Origin: Pandoraea terrigena
GTDB lineage: Bacteria > Pseudomonadota > Gammaproteobacteria > Burkholderiales > Burkholderiaceae
Assembly (NCBI RefSeq): GCF_902459705.1
Contig: NZ_CABPRU010000005.1
Coordinates: forward strand, 310,001-374,000
DNA: 64,000 nt
Reading direction: 5' to 3'
In this document: positions 36,791-45,646 of the stretch, piece after piece
How positions within the stretch are numbered: position 1 is the first letter of the stretch
Layout: every line of letters starts with the position of its first letter
Notes under the pieces: generated by a model
Told to the model about the DNA's origin: nothing
The model's database searches: none
What the model saw: the letters and a program-made list of their open reading frames with translations, nothing else
Position numbers and translations under genes: made by a program

Positions 36791-38754
36791 GCGCCGGGCG
36801 CATCGCACAGCGAGTTCGCTGGCGGCCAGTCAGTGGCGATCGATCTGCCGCTGCCCTGTGCCAGCAGCCACGCCTGCCATGCCGGCCACCAGGAGCTTGG
36901 TCTGGCCGGCGTGGCGGTGAACCATTCGTCAGCATCGCGATACGCCGCGCCTGCCGCGCGCGTGGCGACCCGATGGTGACTGGTCGGATGCCCTGGCTCA
37001 CAGACGACCCCCACGTTGTGCCCGCCTGAGACGAGCGCAAACGTCAGATCGCCGTTGTAGAGCAGATGCATCTTGTAGACGGAGCGCCACGGGGAGATGT
37101 GGTCGCGTTCGGTCGCCACCACGAACATCGGTACGCGAATATCCGCCAGCGCGACCGGTAGCCCGCCGACCTTGAGCGTGCCCGTCGCCAACGCATTGTT
37201 CAGATACAACTCGCGCAGACACTCGCTGTGCAGCCGCGCGGGTATCCGCGTGGTGTCGGCATTCCACACCGTGAAGTCGGTGGTCTGCGCCGGTTTGCCG
37301 AGCAGGTAGTCGTGCATGAGCCGCGACCAGATCAGATCGCGCGAATTGAGCAACTGGAAGGTGCCCGCGAGCTGCTCGCCACTGATGAAGCCCTGGCGCC
37401 ACATCATCGCTTCAAGATAGGCCACCTGACTGGCGTCGATAAACAGTCCCAATTCGCCCGGCTCGCTGAAGTCGGATTGGGCGGCCAGCAGGGTCACGCT
37501 GGCGAGCATGTCGCGCTCGGCCCGACGTCCGTTCCCGCCCCCGCTGGCGTCCCCGCTCCCGGGCGCACTGCCTTCCGGGGTCTCGCGTGCAAGCGCCGCC
37601 GCCGCGATGGCGAGCAGTGTGCCACCGAGGCAATAACCGCAGGCGTGCACGGGTGCGTTGTCCGTCAGGCGACGCACCTCCCGCAGGGCGGTCAGCAGGC
37701 CGGCGTTCAGGTAGTCGTCCAGCCCTCGGCCTCGGGCCGTCGGCCCGGCGTTGTGCCACGACATCATGAAGACGTTATGGCCCTGCGCCACCAGATAGCG
37801 CACGAGCGAATGCTGCGCTTCCAGGTCGAGGATGTAGTACTTCAGCAGCCACGACGGCACGATGAGAATCGGCTCGCGCCACGTCTGCGTCTGCGTCTGC
37901 GTCTGCGGCGGGGCATATTGCAGCAATTCGAAGTACGCGTTGCGATAGACGACCTTGCCGGGCGTGGCGGCGATGTCGTGGCCGACGCAAAATGCCTTGC
38001 ACGCCTCCGGCCCCGCCCCCGGCGCGTTGCCAGCCGCCATGTCGTGCAGATCAGACCACCAGCGTTGCGCACCGTTGACGAGATTTTGTCCCTGGGTGTC
38101 ACGAACGGCGCTGATGACTTCCGGATTCAGGTACCAGAAGTTGCTTGGCGAGAACATGTCGAGCCATTGCCTCGCCATGAATCGCACCACGTCTCGGTGA
38201 TGCCGATCGACGCCTGGGATCTCGCCGGTCATCGTGTCGACGAAATCCTCCGTTCGCAGGAAACGTTCGCGCCACCACGCGAACGGGAGTTGATCCCACA
38301 GTGGATCGCGAAAACGCCGGTCGGCGACGGGCGGGCCGCCGGCCTTTGCCCGATGGCTGGACGTCGGCTTGTCGATGGCCGCGAAGGCTTTGAAGACGTT
38401 GAGCTGATGCCCAGGCGCCGTCGCGGCGTGCATGGCCCAGTCGGCCCACGCGAGCGCTACCGCAGCGGGCGAGACATTGCCGGTAAAGCGTGCGGTCGCG
38501 GCCATCGCGACCCGATCCAGGCTGTCGGTAAACGAGGTCGCGGACGACGGGAGTGCAACCTCGGGTGTCTTGGCGGACGCAGGTGTGCTGCTGACCGTGG
38601 GAGGCGCATGGCGCGCGATGGCGGCCGGCATCGGACCGGGCGGCGTGGCACGGCGCGTCGGCGGATCGGCAGTCTTGGGCGCGCCGCGCGAGCGCGAAGC
38701 CGATGCAGATGGGGACGATTGCGATGCGGACGTCTTGGCGCTGCGAGCCGGCAT
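36772..38754 (-). CDS. phaC: Class I poly(3-hydroxyalkanoate) synthase PhaC
   Basis: PhaC polymerises (R)-3-hydroxyacyl-CoA into PHA at the granule surface. The 660-residue protein has the lipase-like box GYCLGGT with nucleophilic Cys (about 373). The catalytic Asp is in VVATERDHISPW and the His in VSGGHNVGVVCEPGH. An N-terminal PhaC_N region has DRRFRDPLWDQLPFAWW. It is longer than typical class I enzymes (about 590) because of a low-complexity Ser/Ala/Pro-rich N-terminal extension of roughly 100 residues. A QTQTQTQT stretch near residue 285 is encoded by tandem hexamers. ATG 38754 has GGAG upstream. The separate strand from phaB and the absence of phaA suggest an accessory synthase. Confidence 0.93.
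   Translation of the reverse strand: MPARSAKTSASQSSPSASASRSRGAPKTADPPTRRATPPGPMPAAIARHAPPTVSSTPASAKTPEVALPSSATSFTDSLDRVAMAATARFTGNVSPAAVALAWADWAMHAATAPGHQLNVFKAFAAIDKPTSSHRAKAGGPPVADRRFRDPLWDQLPFAWWRERFLRTEDFVDTMTGEIPGVDRHHRDVVRFMARQWLDMFSPSNFWYLNPEVISAVRDTQGQNLVNGAQRWWSDLHDMAAGNAPGAGPEACKAFCVGHDIAATPGKVVYRNAYFELLQYAPPQTQTQTQTWREPILIVPSWLLKYYILDLEAQHSLVRYLVAQGHNVFMMSWHNAGPTARGRGLDDYLNAGLLTALREVRRLTDNAPVHACGYCLGGTLLAIAAAALARETPEGSAPGSGDASGGGNGRRAERDMLASVTLLAAQSDFSEPGELGLFIDASQVAYLEAMMWRQGFISGEQLAGTFQLLNSRDLIWSRLMHDYLLGKPAQTTDFTVWNADTTRIPARLHSECLRELYLNNALATGTLKVGGLPVALADIRVPMFVVATERDHISPWRSVYKMHLLYNGDLTFALVSGGHNVGVVCEPGHPTSHHRVATRAAGAAYRDADEWFTATPARPSSWWPAWQAWLLAQGSGRSIATDWPPANSLCDAPGAYVLER
37882..37907. 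repeat. Tandem hexamer CGTCTG x4 inside phaC
   Basis: Four perfect copies of CGTCTG plus a partial fifth lie within the phaC coding sequence and encode alternating Gln-Thr. The unit is a multiple of three, so slippage would change length without a frameshift. Confidence 0.85.
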
Positions 38755-38969
38755 GGTGGACTCCGTTCTGGCTTGCCACGGTCGTGCGAGCGTGCGCCGT
38801 GGACAAAAAAATGAGCAGCAAAACGGGACGGTGGCCATGGGCAACGCCCCCGCGTGCCGTGACATCGATACGTCATCGGGCCTTTCGGCAAATATAACGC
38901 AGACGTCATACCCGGACCGTGATCTGCGACAAATTGCGCGCGGACGTTACGACGGCCCGCGCATGCGGA

Positions 38970-39650
38970 TCATCGTGCCGGGACTGGCGTCGAAGCGCCG
39001 GGCAGGGGAGCGGGAGTCACCGACACGGGAGCCGGCTTTCGCGCATGCCAGCTGATGCGACGGAACGGGTGCTCGCGTCCGGATAGCGTGAGCGCGATGT
39101 GGGTGATCCAGCGTTGCGTCGGTACGCGCTCACCATGCAGCCACATCACGAGGACGAACAGACTCGCCGCCATCGGCAGGGTCTTGAGGTTGGGCGTGGC
39201 GTCGCGACGCGTACGCCAGGCAAAGGCGGCGCAGACGGCGAAGCCCACGACACAGCCGGCCACCGTCTCAGAAACCGAGTGCGCCGAGAGGGCGACGCGC
39301 GACGCTCCCACCGCCACGCTACCCGCGGCGGCGGCGATCATGCCGAGCACGCGCCACGGCCACGCAAGGTGGCGCAGAAGCAACCACGCGATGACCGGGT
39401 ACACGGTGGCGGCGAGCATGGTATGGCCGCTCACGCCGGTGAAATCGAGTTCGCGCACCCCGAGGCCCCAGCCAAGGAACATGACCTTGGAGGCCGCCAC
39501 GACAAGCGCACCGACTGTAAACAGGGCGACCCAGGTGAACGCCATGCGCCACGCACGGGCCGAGAGTAACCAGAGGGTGAGGGCGGCAGCGGCGGGCACC
39601 GTCACGGCGGCACCGCCGAAATTGGTAATCGTAATCCAGAGGCTAGACAT
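38970..39650 (-). CDS. PAP2-family membrane phosphatase
   Basis: This 226-residue multi-helix membrane protein has the PAP2 (type 2 phosphatidic acid phosphatase) active-site motifs. FTGVSGHTMLA is motif 2, with the catalytic-base His, and GASRVALSAHSVSETVAG is motif 3, with nucleophilic His. Motif 1 is weak: a Lys is present in ASKVMFLGWG, but the usual KxxxxxxRP arrangement is not. Such enzymes dephosphorylate undecaprenyl pyrophosphate or lipid phosphates at the periplasmic face. About five to six hydrophobic segments are visible. It lies 215 bp upstream of phaC on the same strand with no obvious link. Confidence 0.82.
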   Translation of the reverse strand: MSSLWITITNFGGAAVTVPAAAALTLWLLSARAWRMAFTWVALFTVGALVVAASKVMFLGWGLGVRELDFTGVSGHTMLAATVYPVIAWLLLRHLAWPWRVLGMIAAAAGSVAVGASRVALSAHSVSETVAGCVVGFAVCAAFAWRTRRDATPNLKTLPMAASLFVLVMWLHGERVPTQRWITHIALTLSGREHPFRRISWHARKPAPVSVTPAPLPGASTPVPAR

Positions 39651-39900
39651 GACGGGTGAAGTACGGCCCGCGGGCAGAGGGCTTCGGGCGAAAGCGCTAT
39701 CTTACGCGCGCCTCGATGGGGTGAACACAGGGCGGCGTCGTTTGGCTCAGGCACACGACGTCGGATGAAGGTGCCGCGCCGGGCAAACGCCCAAATGACG
39801 TCGTTTTGCGTGGGGTTGGTGGGATTTTTGCGAGGTTTCCCGTCAATTATTGCAATGATGCCCCGTAGACTGCGTCGTTTTCGAACAGATTTCTCGAGCG

Positions 39901-40761
39901 ATGTCTTTCTCTTCTCCCTCCTCCAAGCGCAAGTGCGCCGCGTTGGGCGGCGGCGCGCAAGACCTGCGGGGGCAGGGCGAAGGTCGCCGATCCCGCTGGC
40001 TCGCGGCGTGGGTCTGGCTGTGCGTGGCTGCGCCGCTGACTGCGATGGCCGACGCCGGCGGCATGGCCGACACGCTGCGTCTGCACCCGCGTCTGACACC
40101 GTCATTTACCTTCTCGTCCGCGCCGCCGCGCCCGTTGGCCGACGCGTCATCCCCTCAGGCCGTCGTGGCGTTGCGCCACGCCGTCTGTGGCAAGGCAACG
40201 TCGCTTGATGCCATGCCCATGACGGTGCGCTCGGCAAAGCCCCTCGTCATGCCAGTGAGCTATTCACGGATTTCATCGGATTTCGGCACGCGCTACCACC
40301 CGGTGCGACGCGTCAAGCATCGGCACACCGGCATCGATCTCGTCGCGCCGACCGGCACACCGGTGCGCGCGGTGGCAAAAGGGGTTGTGAAGACCATCGG
40401 CTACGAGCGCCGGGGCTTCGGGCGTTATATCGTGATCGCGCACCGACACGATAGCGAGACGATCTACGCTCATTTGTCCGCCACGGCGCGCGGGCTACGC
40501 GTTGGCGAGACGGTGACGGCGGGCCATGTCATCGGTGCGGTCGGCAAAACGGGAATGGTTACGGGCCCGCATCTGCATTTTGAACTGCGCCGGCAGGGTA
40601 TCCCGGCCGATCCGCGCCCATTGCTGCGCCGCACGGCCAGGATGAGCGAATCGTCCGTTGCCACCGCCAACGCGTGCCTGGGTGTGCTCAATGGCGTGAA
40701 GTCGTGGCATCTGCACGGCGGGGTCGGGGCGGCGGCTCGATGGCAATACTCGCCGCTCTGA
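39901..40761 (+). CDS. M23 family metallopeptidase (LytM-type)
   Basis: This 286-residue exported protein has a basic N-terminus, a hydrophobic signal (WLAAWVWLCVAAPLTAMADA, about 33-52) and a C-terminal peptidase M23 domain. The zinc ligands are visible as HTGIDL (HxxxD) near residue 141 and the HxH of GPHLHFEL near 221. SSDFGTRYHPV before the first ligand is also typical. It probably cleaves peptide crosslinks of peptidoglycan or activates amidases in the periplasm. The start at ATG 39901 leaves a long n-region; the ribosome site is weak, so a later start cannot be excluded. Confidence 0.88.
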   Translation: MSFSSPSSKRKCAALGGGAQDLRGQGEGRRSRWLAAWVWLCVAAPLTAMADAGGMADTLRLHPRLTPSFTFSSAPPRPLADASSPQAVVALRHAVCGKATSLDAMPMTVRSAKPLVMPVSYSRISSDFGTRYHPVRRVKHRHTGIDLVAPTGTPVRAVAKGVVKTIGYERRGFGRYIVIAHRHDSETIYAHLSATARGLRVGETVTAGHVIGAVGKTGMVTGPHLHFELRRQGIPADPRPLLRRTARMSESSVATANACLGVLNGVKSWHLHGGVGAAARWQYSPL

Positions 40762-40796
40762 GGCACACGTCGACGCGAATCTTCCGGGAATAAAAT

Positions 40797-40930
40797 GACA
40801 TCGGCACGCATATGACGGACAACGGCGTTCCCGAAGCTCGTCGTGTTCACTCATATCGGACTGGACGATCACCGGCGCCGAGCCGTCGCATCTGCGCGTG
40901 TTCGTGCAGGCATGGCTGGCGGCGACCTGA
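40797..40930 (+). pseudogene. Possible decayed gene remnant
   Basis: Two adjoining reading frames look protein-like here. One reads AFPKLVVFTHIG and the next reads DWTITGAEPSHLRVFVQAWL before a TGA near 40930. A single frameshift would join them, and codon bias of the second piece is typical of coding DNA in this genome. I do not recognise the protein. It may be chance; it fills most of the 209-bp gap before the Tam-like gene. Confidence 0.22.
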
Positions 40931-40970
40931 TATCGTATTGCGTTAGGCCGGTCCCCTTATGGAGAGCTCC

Positions 40971-41777
40971 ATGCCGCAAGCGCCCTCGTTGCATGCCCCG
41001 GTGAATCCTGCGTGGCAGGCCGAACAATACGTCAAGTTCGAAGACGAGCGCACGCGTCCCGTGCGCGATCTCGTGGCCGCCATTCCGCCCCTGGCCGATC
41101 GCGGTGTCGCGCGCGTGGTCGACATCGGCTGCGGCCCCGGCAATTCGACGGGAGTGCTTGCCACTCGTTTTGCGCAGGCCGAGGTGCTCGGGCTGGACAG
41201 TTCGCAGGACATGGTCGACGCGGCGCGCGCGCGACTACCGCAATGCCGGTTTGTCCTGGCCGACATCGCGACGTGGACGGATGGCCCGTTCGACGTGATT
41301 CTCGCCAATGCCGCCTTGCAATGGTTGCCGGATCACGAGACGCTCTACCCGCGTCTGGTGAGTTGTCTCGCGCCCGGCGGTTCGCTGGCTGTGCAGACCC
41401 CCGACAATCTTGACGAACCGGCGCACCGGCTGATGCGCGAAGTCGCGGCCGATGCGCGTTGGGCCGCGGCGCTCAAAGGCGTGGAGCGTACGGCGCGTCA
41501 TGGGGCGACGTTCTACTATCCGCTGCTGCGAGCGCTATGCTCGCGCGTCGATATCTGGCGTACCACGTACTATCACCCGCTCGCGGGCGGAGCGCAGGCG
41601 GTCGTAGAGTGGTTCAAGGGCAGCGCGTTGCGGCCGTTCCTCGCGAAGCTCGACCCCGCGTCGCAAGCGGCTTTCCTCTCGCGTTACACGGACGAGATCG
41701 CCCAGGCATATCCGGCGCTGGCCGACGGCACGGTATTGTTGCCGTTCCCTCGACTCTTCGTCGTTGCGACTCGCTGA
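40971..41777 (+). CDS. tam: Trans-aconitate 2-methyltransferase-like enzyme
   Basis: This 268-residue class I methyltransferase resembles Tam, which methylates trans-aconitate to relieve aconitase inhibition. Motif I is VVDIGCGPGNSTGVLA. The acidic residue follows in VLGLDSSQDMV, and FDVILANAALQWLPDH, a Tam-type signature, lies near residue 110. The C-terminal segment DIWRTTYYHPL also fits Tam. ATG 40971 is chosen because GGAG lies 6 bases upstream, although an in-frame ATG at 40959 exists. It stands alone, so the specific substrate rests on similarity only. Confidence 0.78.
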   Translation: MPQAPSLHAPVNPAWQAEQYVKFEDERTRPVRDLVAAIPPLADRGVARVVDIGCGPGNSTGVLATRFAQAEVLGLDSSQDMVDAARARLPQCRFVLADIATWTDGPFDVILANAALQWLPDHETLYPRLVSCLAPGGSLAVQTPDNLDEPAHRLMREVAADARWAAALKGVERTARHGATFYYPLLRALCSRVDIWRTTYYHPLAGGAQAVVEWFKGSALRPFLAKLDPASQAAFLSRYTDEIAQAYPALADGTVLLPFPRLFVVATR

Positions 41778-41894
41778 AGCGGTCGATCGGCCGCCGGGAT
41801 CACGTTCGCAGGGGATTCCGCGCTGACGAAGGGCGCGCGTGAGCGGTGTCCAGTGGGCGGCGAACCGTCCGACGCCCGGTGTAAAGTAGCGGGC

Positions 41895-42767
41895 ATGACC
41901 GTCCCGCCCTCGCCGATTCAGCCGTTTCGCAACGCTCCCCAGTACTGGCGCTCGTCGCTCGTCCCCGGTGGTGACATGCTCACGGCCGAATACAACGACC
42001 ACGCCTTCGCGCCGCATTGGCACGACGCGTACACGTTCGCGTGCATTGTGGAGGGGGCCGAACGCTACGCCTACCGGGGCGGCGAGCACGTGGCGGATGC
42101 CGGTTCCGTGGCCGTCATCCACCCGGGCGAAGTGCATACCGGGGCGCGCGAAACGGATTTCGGGTGGCGCTATCGCGTGTTCTACTTGCCTGTCGGCTTT
42201 GTTCAGGGTGTGCAGCATCAGGTGACGCACGCGTCGGGTGGGCTGACGATGCCAGGCGGTGCCCAGCCATGGTTCGGCGAGCACGTCATTCGCGACACCG
42301 AGGCGGCGCAGCGGTTGACGGCGGCGCATCGTCTGCTACAGACCGGCGCCGACCCGTTGCTGGCCGAAAGCGTACTGATCGAGGCGGTGTCGATCATGCT
42401 GGTGCGTTACGCGCAGGCGCGGGCGCCAGCGATGCCGCCGCTTCGCGATACGGTGCGCGTCGAGACCATGAAGGCGCGGCTCTCGGACGATCTCACCGAG
42501 TCGTTGTCGTTGACGGCCCTGGCCGAGGCCGTCGATCTGTCGCCATTTCACGCGGCACGGTTATTCTCGCGCGAGACTGGCCTCGCCCCGCATGCCTGGC
42601 GCAATCAGTTGCGTCTGGTGCGCGCCTTGCCCGCGTTGCGCGCGGGGGCATCGGCGACTGACGTTGCGGTGGCGCAAGGCTTTAACGATCTGTCTCACTT
42701 CACCCGCTACTTCCGGCGCGCGTTCGGCGTGTCGCCCGGGAAGTGGCGCGCGGGGCCGAGGTCATGA
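41895..42767 (+). CDS. AraC-family transcriptional regulator
   Basis: This 290-residue regulator has an N-terminal AraC_binding cupin (HAFAPHWHDAYTFACIVEG through VIHPGEVHTG). A C-terminal pair of helix-turn-helices follows (about 195-285, LTALAEAVDLSPFHAARLF and ATDVAVAQGFNDLSHFTRYF). Proteins of this arrangement often sit beside and control a small-molecule exporter. Here the convergent MFS transporter ends only 10 bp away, so it is a plausible target. The ATG at 41895 fits the start of the conserved region, and the ribosome site is weak. Confidence 0.88.
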   Translation: MTVPPSPIQPFRNAPQYWRSSLVPGGDMLTAEYNDHAFAPHWHDAYTFACIVEGAERYAYRGGEHVADAGSVAVIHPGEVHTGARETDFGWRYRVFYLPVGFVQGVQHQVTHASGGLTMPGGAQPWFGEHVIRDTEAAQRLTAAHRLLQTGADPLLAESVLIEAVSIMLVRYAQARAPAMPPLRDTVRVETMKARLSDDLTESLSLTALAEAVDLSPFHAARLFSRETGLAPHAWRNQLRLVRALPALRAGASATDVAVAQGFNDLSHFTRYFRRAFGVSPGKWRAGPRS

Positions 42768-42777
42768 CCGCGCCGGC

Positions 42778-44046
42778 CTATCGACGCGACGCATGTGGCG
42801 CCACCGTAGCGTTCGACGCAGCATGGCATTGAGTGCGACGCGCACGCGCGAGGCGAGCGCTGCTCACGTTGACCAGCAACCCGATCGCCATTGCCGCGCC
42901 GCCCACGAGGAACAGCAGCGAATAGTTGCCCGACGTGGCCGCGAACAGGAATGACAGTCCATAGGCGGCACCGGCCTGCAACGTGGCAAAGCTGGTCGTC
43001 GCAGTGCTCCAGGCCGCCTTCTGCGAGGCAGGATGGTGGGCGAGCAGCTCGTTCGCGCGCCCGAGCACGAGCGGCACGATTCCCGGTGTGAACGCCCCCA
43101 TGACGATGCTCGAGACGATCAGGGCGGGCAGGCCGAGGCCAAGTGCTGGAAGCACGACGGCGCACATCTGTGCGACATATGCGACGCGCAGGGCCCGTGC
43201 AAAACCGATCCTGTCGGCGAGATGCCCGGTGAAAACCGGCCCGACGATCGCCCCCAGTCCGTACAGCACCCAATAGTTGGCGCCCGCGTCGAGGCCCTTG
43301 CCCAGGCCACGTGCAACGTAGTCGACGAGGAAAATCATGTGCGGCACCAACGCAACGGCATTCAGTGCGTACTCGACATAGAGCGAGCGCAGCGCGAGTG
43401 GGCTGTCCGGCCGGTGTTCCGGGTGAACCGTGGTTCCCGGACTCGCGGCAACTGCGGGGTTGGCGGGCCAGCCGCGCCACGCGATCGCCGTCAGCACGAG
43501 CGAAAGCATGCCTAGACCGATCCACGTCTGCGCGAGGCCTTGCCGCAGCAACAGTGGCACGAGCGTACCCGACGCGGCGATGCCCAGGCCGACGCCCGCG
43601 AAGATCGCGCCGCTGACGATACCGCGTCGCGAGGCGCTCACGTGCGCGAGGACCGACGGCGCAGCCGTGACCATCAGCACGCCGCCGGCAAAGCCGGACG
43701 CAAAGCGCCAGCCGAAGAACCAGGCGAACGAGATGGGCCACGCACACGCGAAGAAGGCAGCGACCGCGAGCAGCATCATGGCGCGCAGGATCGTGACGTT
43801 CGCGGCACGGCGGGCGAGTACCCGCGCGCCCAATGCGCCGGCCAGATATCCGCCGAGGTTGGCCGCGCCGAGGTAAGCCGCTGTGGCAGGCGCGAACCAA
43901 TGCGCACCGATGATCGCGGGCAGCAGCGCGGTATAGGCGAAACGGGCAAAGCCGATGCCGATGAGGCTGGCGCAGGCGGCCGAAAGCGTGGCCCGCCACG
44001 CGTTGAAGGCGGCCACTGTCAGGCCGCCGGGAACTGCATTGGACAT
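42778..44046 (-). CDS. YbfB/YjiJ-family MFS transporter
   Basis: This 422-residue inner-membrane protein with about 12 helices resembles the YbfB/YjiJ branch of the major facilitator superfamily. The N-terminal SLIGIGFARFAYTALLPAII is the family signature, and GRANELLAHHPASQKAAWS lies in the second half. The substrate is unknown. ATG 44046 has GGAG 6 bases upstream and starts just before the first helix. The upstream 260-bp gap carries a short tandem repeat. The AraC regulator converges on it, and the LysR gene upstream is in the same direction. Confidence 0.88.
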   Translation of the reverse strand: MSNAVPGGLTVAAFNAWRATLSAACASLIGIGFARFAYTALLPAIIGAHWFAPATAAYLGAANLGGYLAGALGARVLARRAANVTILRAMMLLAVAAFFACAWPISFAWFFGWRFASGFAGGVLMVTAAPSVLAHVSASRRGIVSGAIFAGVGLGIAASGTLVPLLLRQGLAQTWIGLGMLSLVLTAIAWRGWPANPAVAASPGTTVHPEHRPDSPLALRSLYVEYALNAVALVPHMIFLVDYVARGLGKGLDAGANYWVLYGLGAIVGPVFTGHLADRIGFARALRVAYVAQMCAVVLPALGLGLPALIVSSIVMGAFTPGIVPLVLGRANELLAHHPASQKAAWSTATTSFATLQAGAAYGLSFLFAATSGNYSLLFLVGGAAMAIGLLVNVSSARLARARRTQCHAASNATVAPHASRR

Positions 44047-44220
44047 GATGACTCCGGGAGCGCTGCGCTGACCCCGGCTTAAGCCGGCGCGTTTCAGACG
44101 AGCGATGGCGGTAGTGTAGGTCGCTGCGGCCTGCCGGAGAACGCCCATGTCCCGGAGATCATTCTTCCGCGCGGCGTAACAATGACTGTGGGAATCGCGG
44201 GGCGATCGATGCGTCGATCG

Positions 44221-44256
44221 CGCTGGCAATAGGGCTGGCAATAAGGCTGGCAATCG
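44221..44256. repeat. Short tandem repeat, three copies of GCTGGCAAT
   Basis: GCTGGCAAT occurs three times at 12-14 bp spacing (CGCTGGCAATAGGGCTGGCA and onward). It lies in the 262-bp gap between the MFS gene and the LysR gene, where I see no other feature. The copies could be regulator half-sites or slippage products. Confidence 0.5.
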
Positions 44257-44308
44257 CCGCAGGGCGCGCTTCGCGGCGAGGTGGCAAGCGCTCCGCGTGG
44301 TGTCGGCG

Positions 44309-45235
44309 TCAAGCCTGGCTCGCCAGCTTGTGCACGCGCGCGAAATGTTTGCGCAGACGCGGCACCGCGAAATCGACAAAGGCGCGCACTTTGGGCACCG
44401 CCAGCCGTCCTTGCGGCGTGATGACGTGAACCGGCATGGGCGGGTGTTCATAGTCCTGCAAAACGATGCGCAGCGTGCCGCGCTCCATGTCGTCGACGAC
44501 GTGATACGTCAACATGCGCGCCACGCCGTGTCCCGCGACGACCGAGGCAATGGCGGCCCGAATCGAATTGACGATCAACCGCGGTGTGAATTGTACGACC
44601 TGAGGCACGGAACTGCGTCCCGTGGCCGGGAATCGCCACGAATCGATGCCGAAGTACGTCATGGAGACGATCTGGTGTTTCGCGAGATCGGCGGGCGTCT
44701 CGATGGGACCATGGGCCGCCAGATAGGCCGGAGAGGCAGCAACAATGCGCCGAACCTGGCCGACGTGTGTGGCCACAAGCGAAGAGTCGGGTAGATGGGC
44801 GACGCGCATCGCGATGTCGACGCCCTCGTCGATCAGGCTCACGGGCAGGTCGCTCAAGTGCACGCGTACGACGACGTCGGGATAGCGTTCGATAAAGGCG
44901 TCCACGATCTCGCGCAGGAACGTCTCTCCGGCGGCAAACGGTGCGGAGACGGTAAGCAGCCCACGCGGGGCGGAGCGTTCTCCGGCGGCGATCACGTCGG
45001 CTTCATCCAGATCGAGCAGGATGCGACGGCACGCAGCAGCGTAGCGCTCGCCTGCAACGCTCAGCTTGACAGCACGCGTCGTTCGGTGAAGCAGCGCCGT
45101 GCCGGTATGCGCTTCGAGATAGCCGATGGCGCGGCTTACGGCGGCGGCCGAGCGCCCGAGGCGTCGGGCCGCACCGGCAAGGCTTCCTTCGTCGACGATG
45201 GCGACGAAGACTTTCATGGCGTCGATTCGGTCCAT
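44309..45235 (-). CDS. LysR-family transcriptional regulator
   Basis: This 308-residue protein has an N-terminal winged helix (about residues 5-63, AMKVFVAIVDEGSLAGAARR and SAAAVSRAIGYLEAHTGTALL). A periplasmic-binding-like effector domain (about 90-295) follows. It falls in the large CrgA/YafC-type subgroup, whose ligands cannot be predicted. ATG 45235 starts the conserved region, but no Shine-Dalgarno sequence is visible. It lies upstream of the MFS gene on the same strand and 411 bp from the divergent chemoreceptor, so its target is unclear. Confidence 0.88.
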   Translation of the reverse strand: MDRIDAMKVFVAIVDEGSLAGAARRLGRSAAAVSRAIGYLEAHTGTALLHRTTRAVKLSVAGERYAAACRRILLDLDEADVIAAGERSAPRGLLTVSAPFAAGETFLREIVDAFIERYPDVVVRVHLSDLPVSLIDEGVDIAMRVAHLPDSSLVATHVGQVRRIVAASPAYLAAHGPIETPADLAKHQIVSMTYFGIDSWRFPATGRSSVPQVVQFTPRLIVNSIRAAIASVVAGHGVARMLTYHVVDDMERGTLRIVLQDYEHPPMPVHVITPQGRLAVPKVRAFVDFAVPRLRKHFARVHKLASQA

Positions 45236-45646
45236 GACAGAGGAGGGAAAGGGCAGAGGGCGCAGTGCGGCCCCCGGGATGCGCCGGTGCACAAGATTAC
45301 CCTTAAACACAGCAGCGTGGCGACCATGGCGGGCGGATTTCCCGCTGGCTTCAGACATCATCGCGTGATGCCTGTCAACGCACCCTGGGGGGCGGTGAGC
45401 CATGAACATTGCCGGGCTGACGTGCGTTAGCTGCGCCGTTTTGGTGCATGCATGCGCCGGTGGGCGCTTGTCTGAACGGCGCAAGCTGACGATTATGCAA
45501 TTTCGTCGCGTGGCGGCTCAAGTTTTGTCGAAAAGACTCGTTAAATCTCCTCAGAGGTACTGAGAGAGACACTGGCCTGCCAGGCTTGCCGGCAGCGGGC
45601 TGGGACGACGACACCGCAGGACGAATCGCTTAATGCGCGCAAGGCA
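45236..45646. other. Intergenic region, LysR gene to chemoreceptor
   Basis: I find no gene in these 411 bp. The right part carries a sigma-28-like promoter (45518-45544) and a small inverted repeat CTCAG-AGGTA-CTGAG (45550-45564) in the probable chemoreceptor leader. The left part has no clear feature. Confidence 0.5.
45518..45544 (+). promoter_or_regulatory. Sigma-28 (FliA)-like promoter for chemoreceptor
   Basis: TCAAGTTT, 11 bases, then CTCGTTAA compares with the E. coli sigma-28 consensus TAAAGTTT-N11-GCCGATAA: 7 of 8 and 5 of 8 bases match, at exact spacing. It lies about 100 bp before the chemoreceptor start, consistent with late flagellar-class control. Confidence 0.55.
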
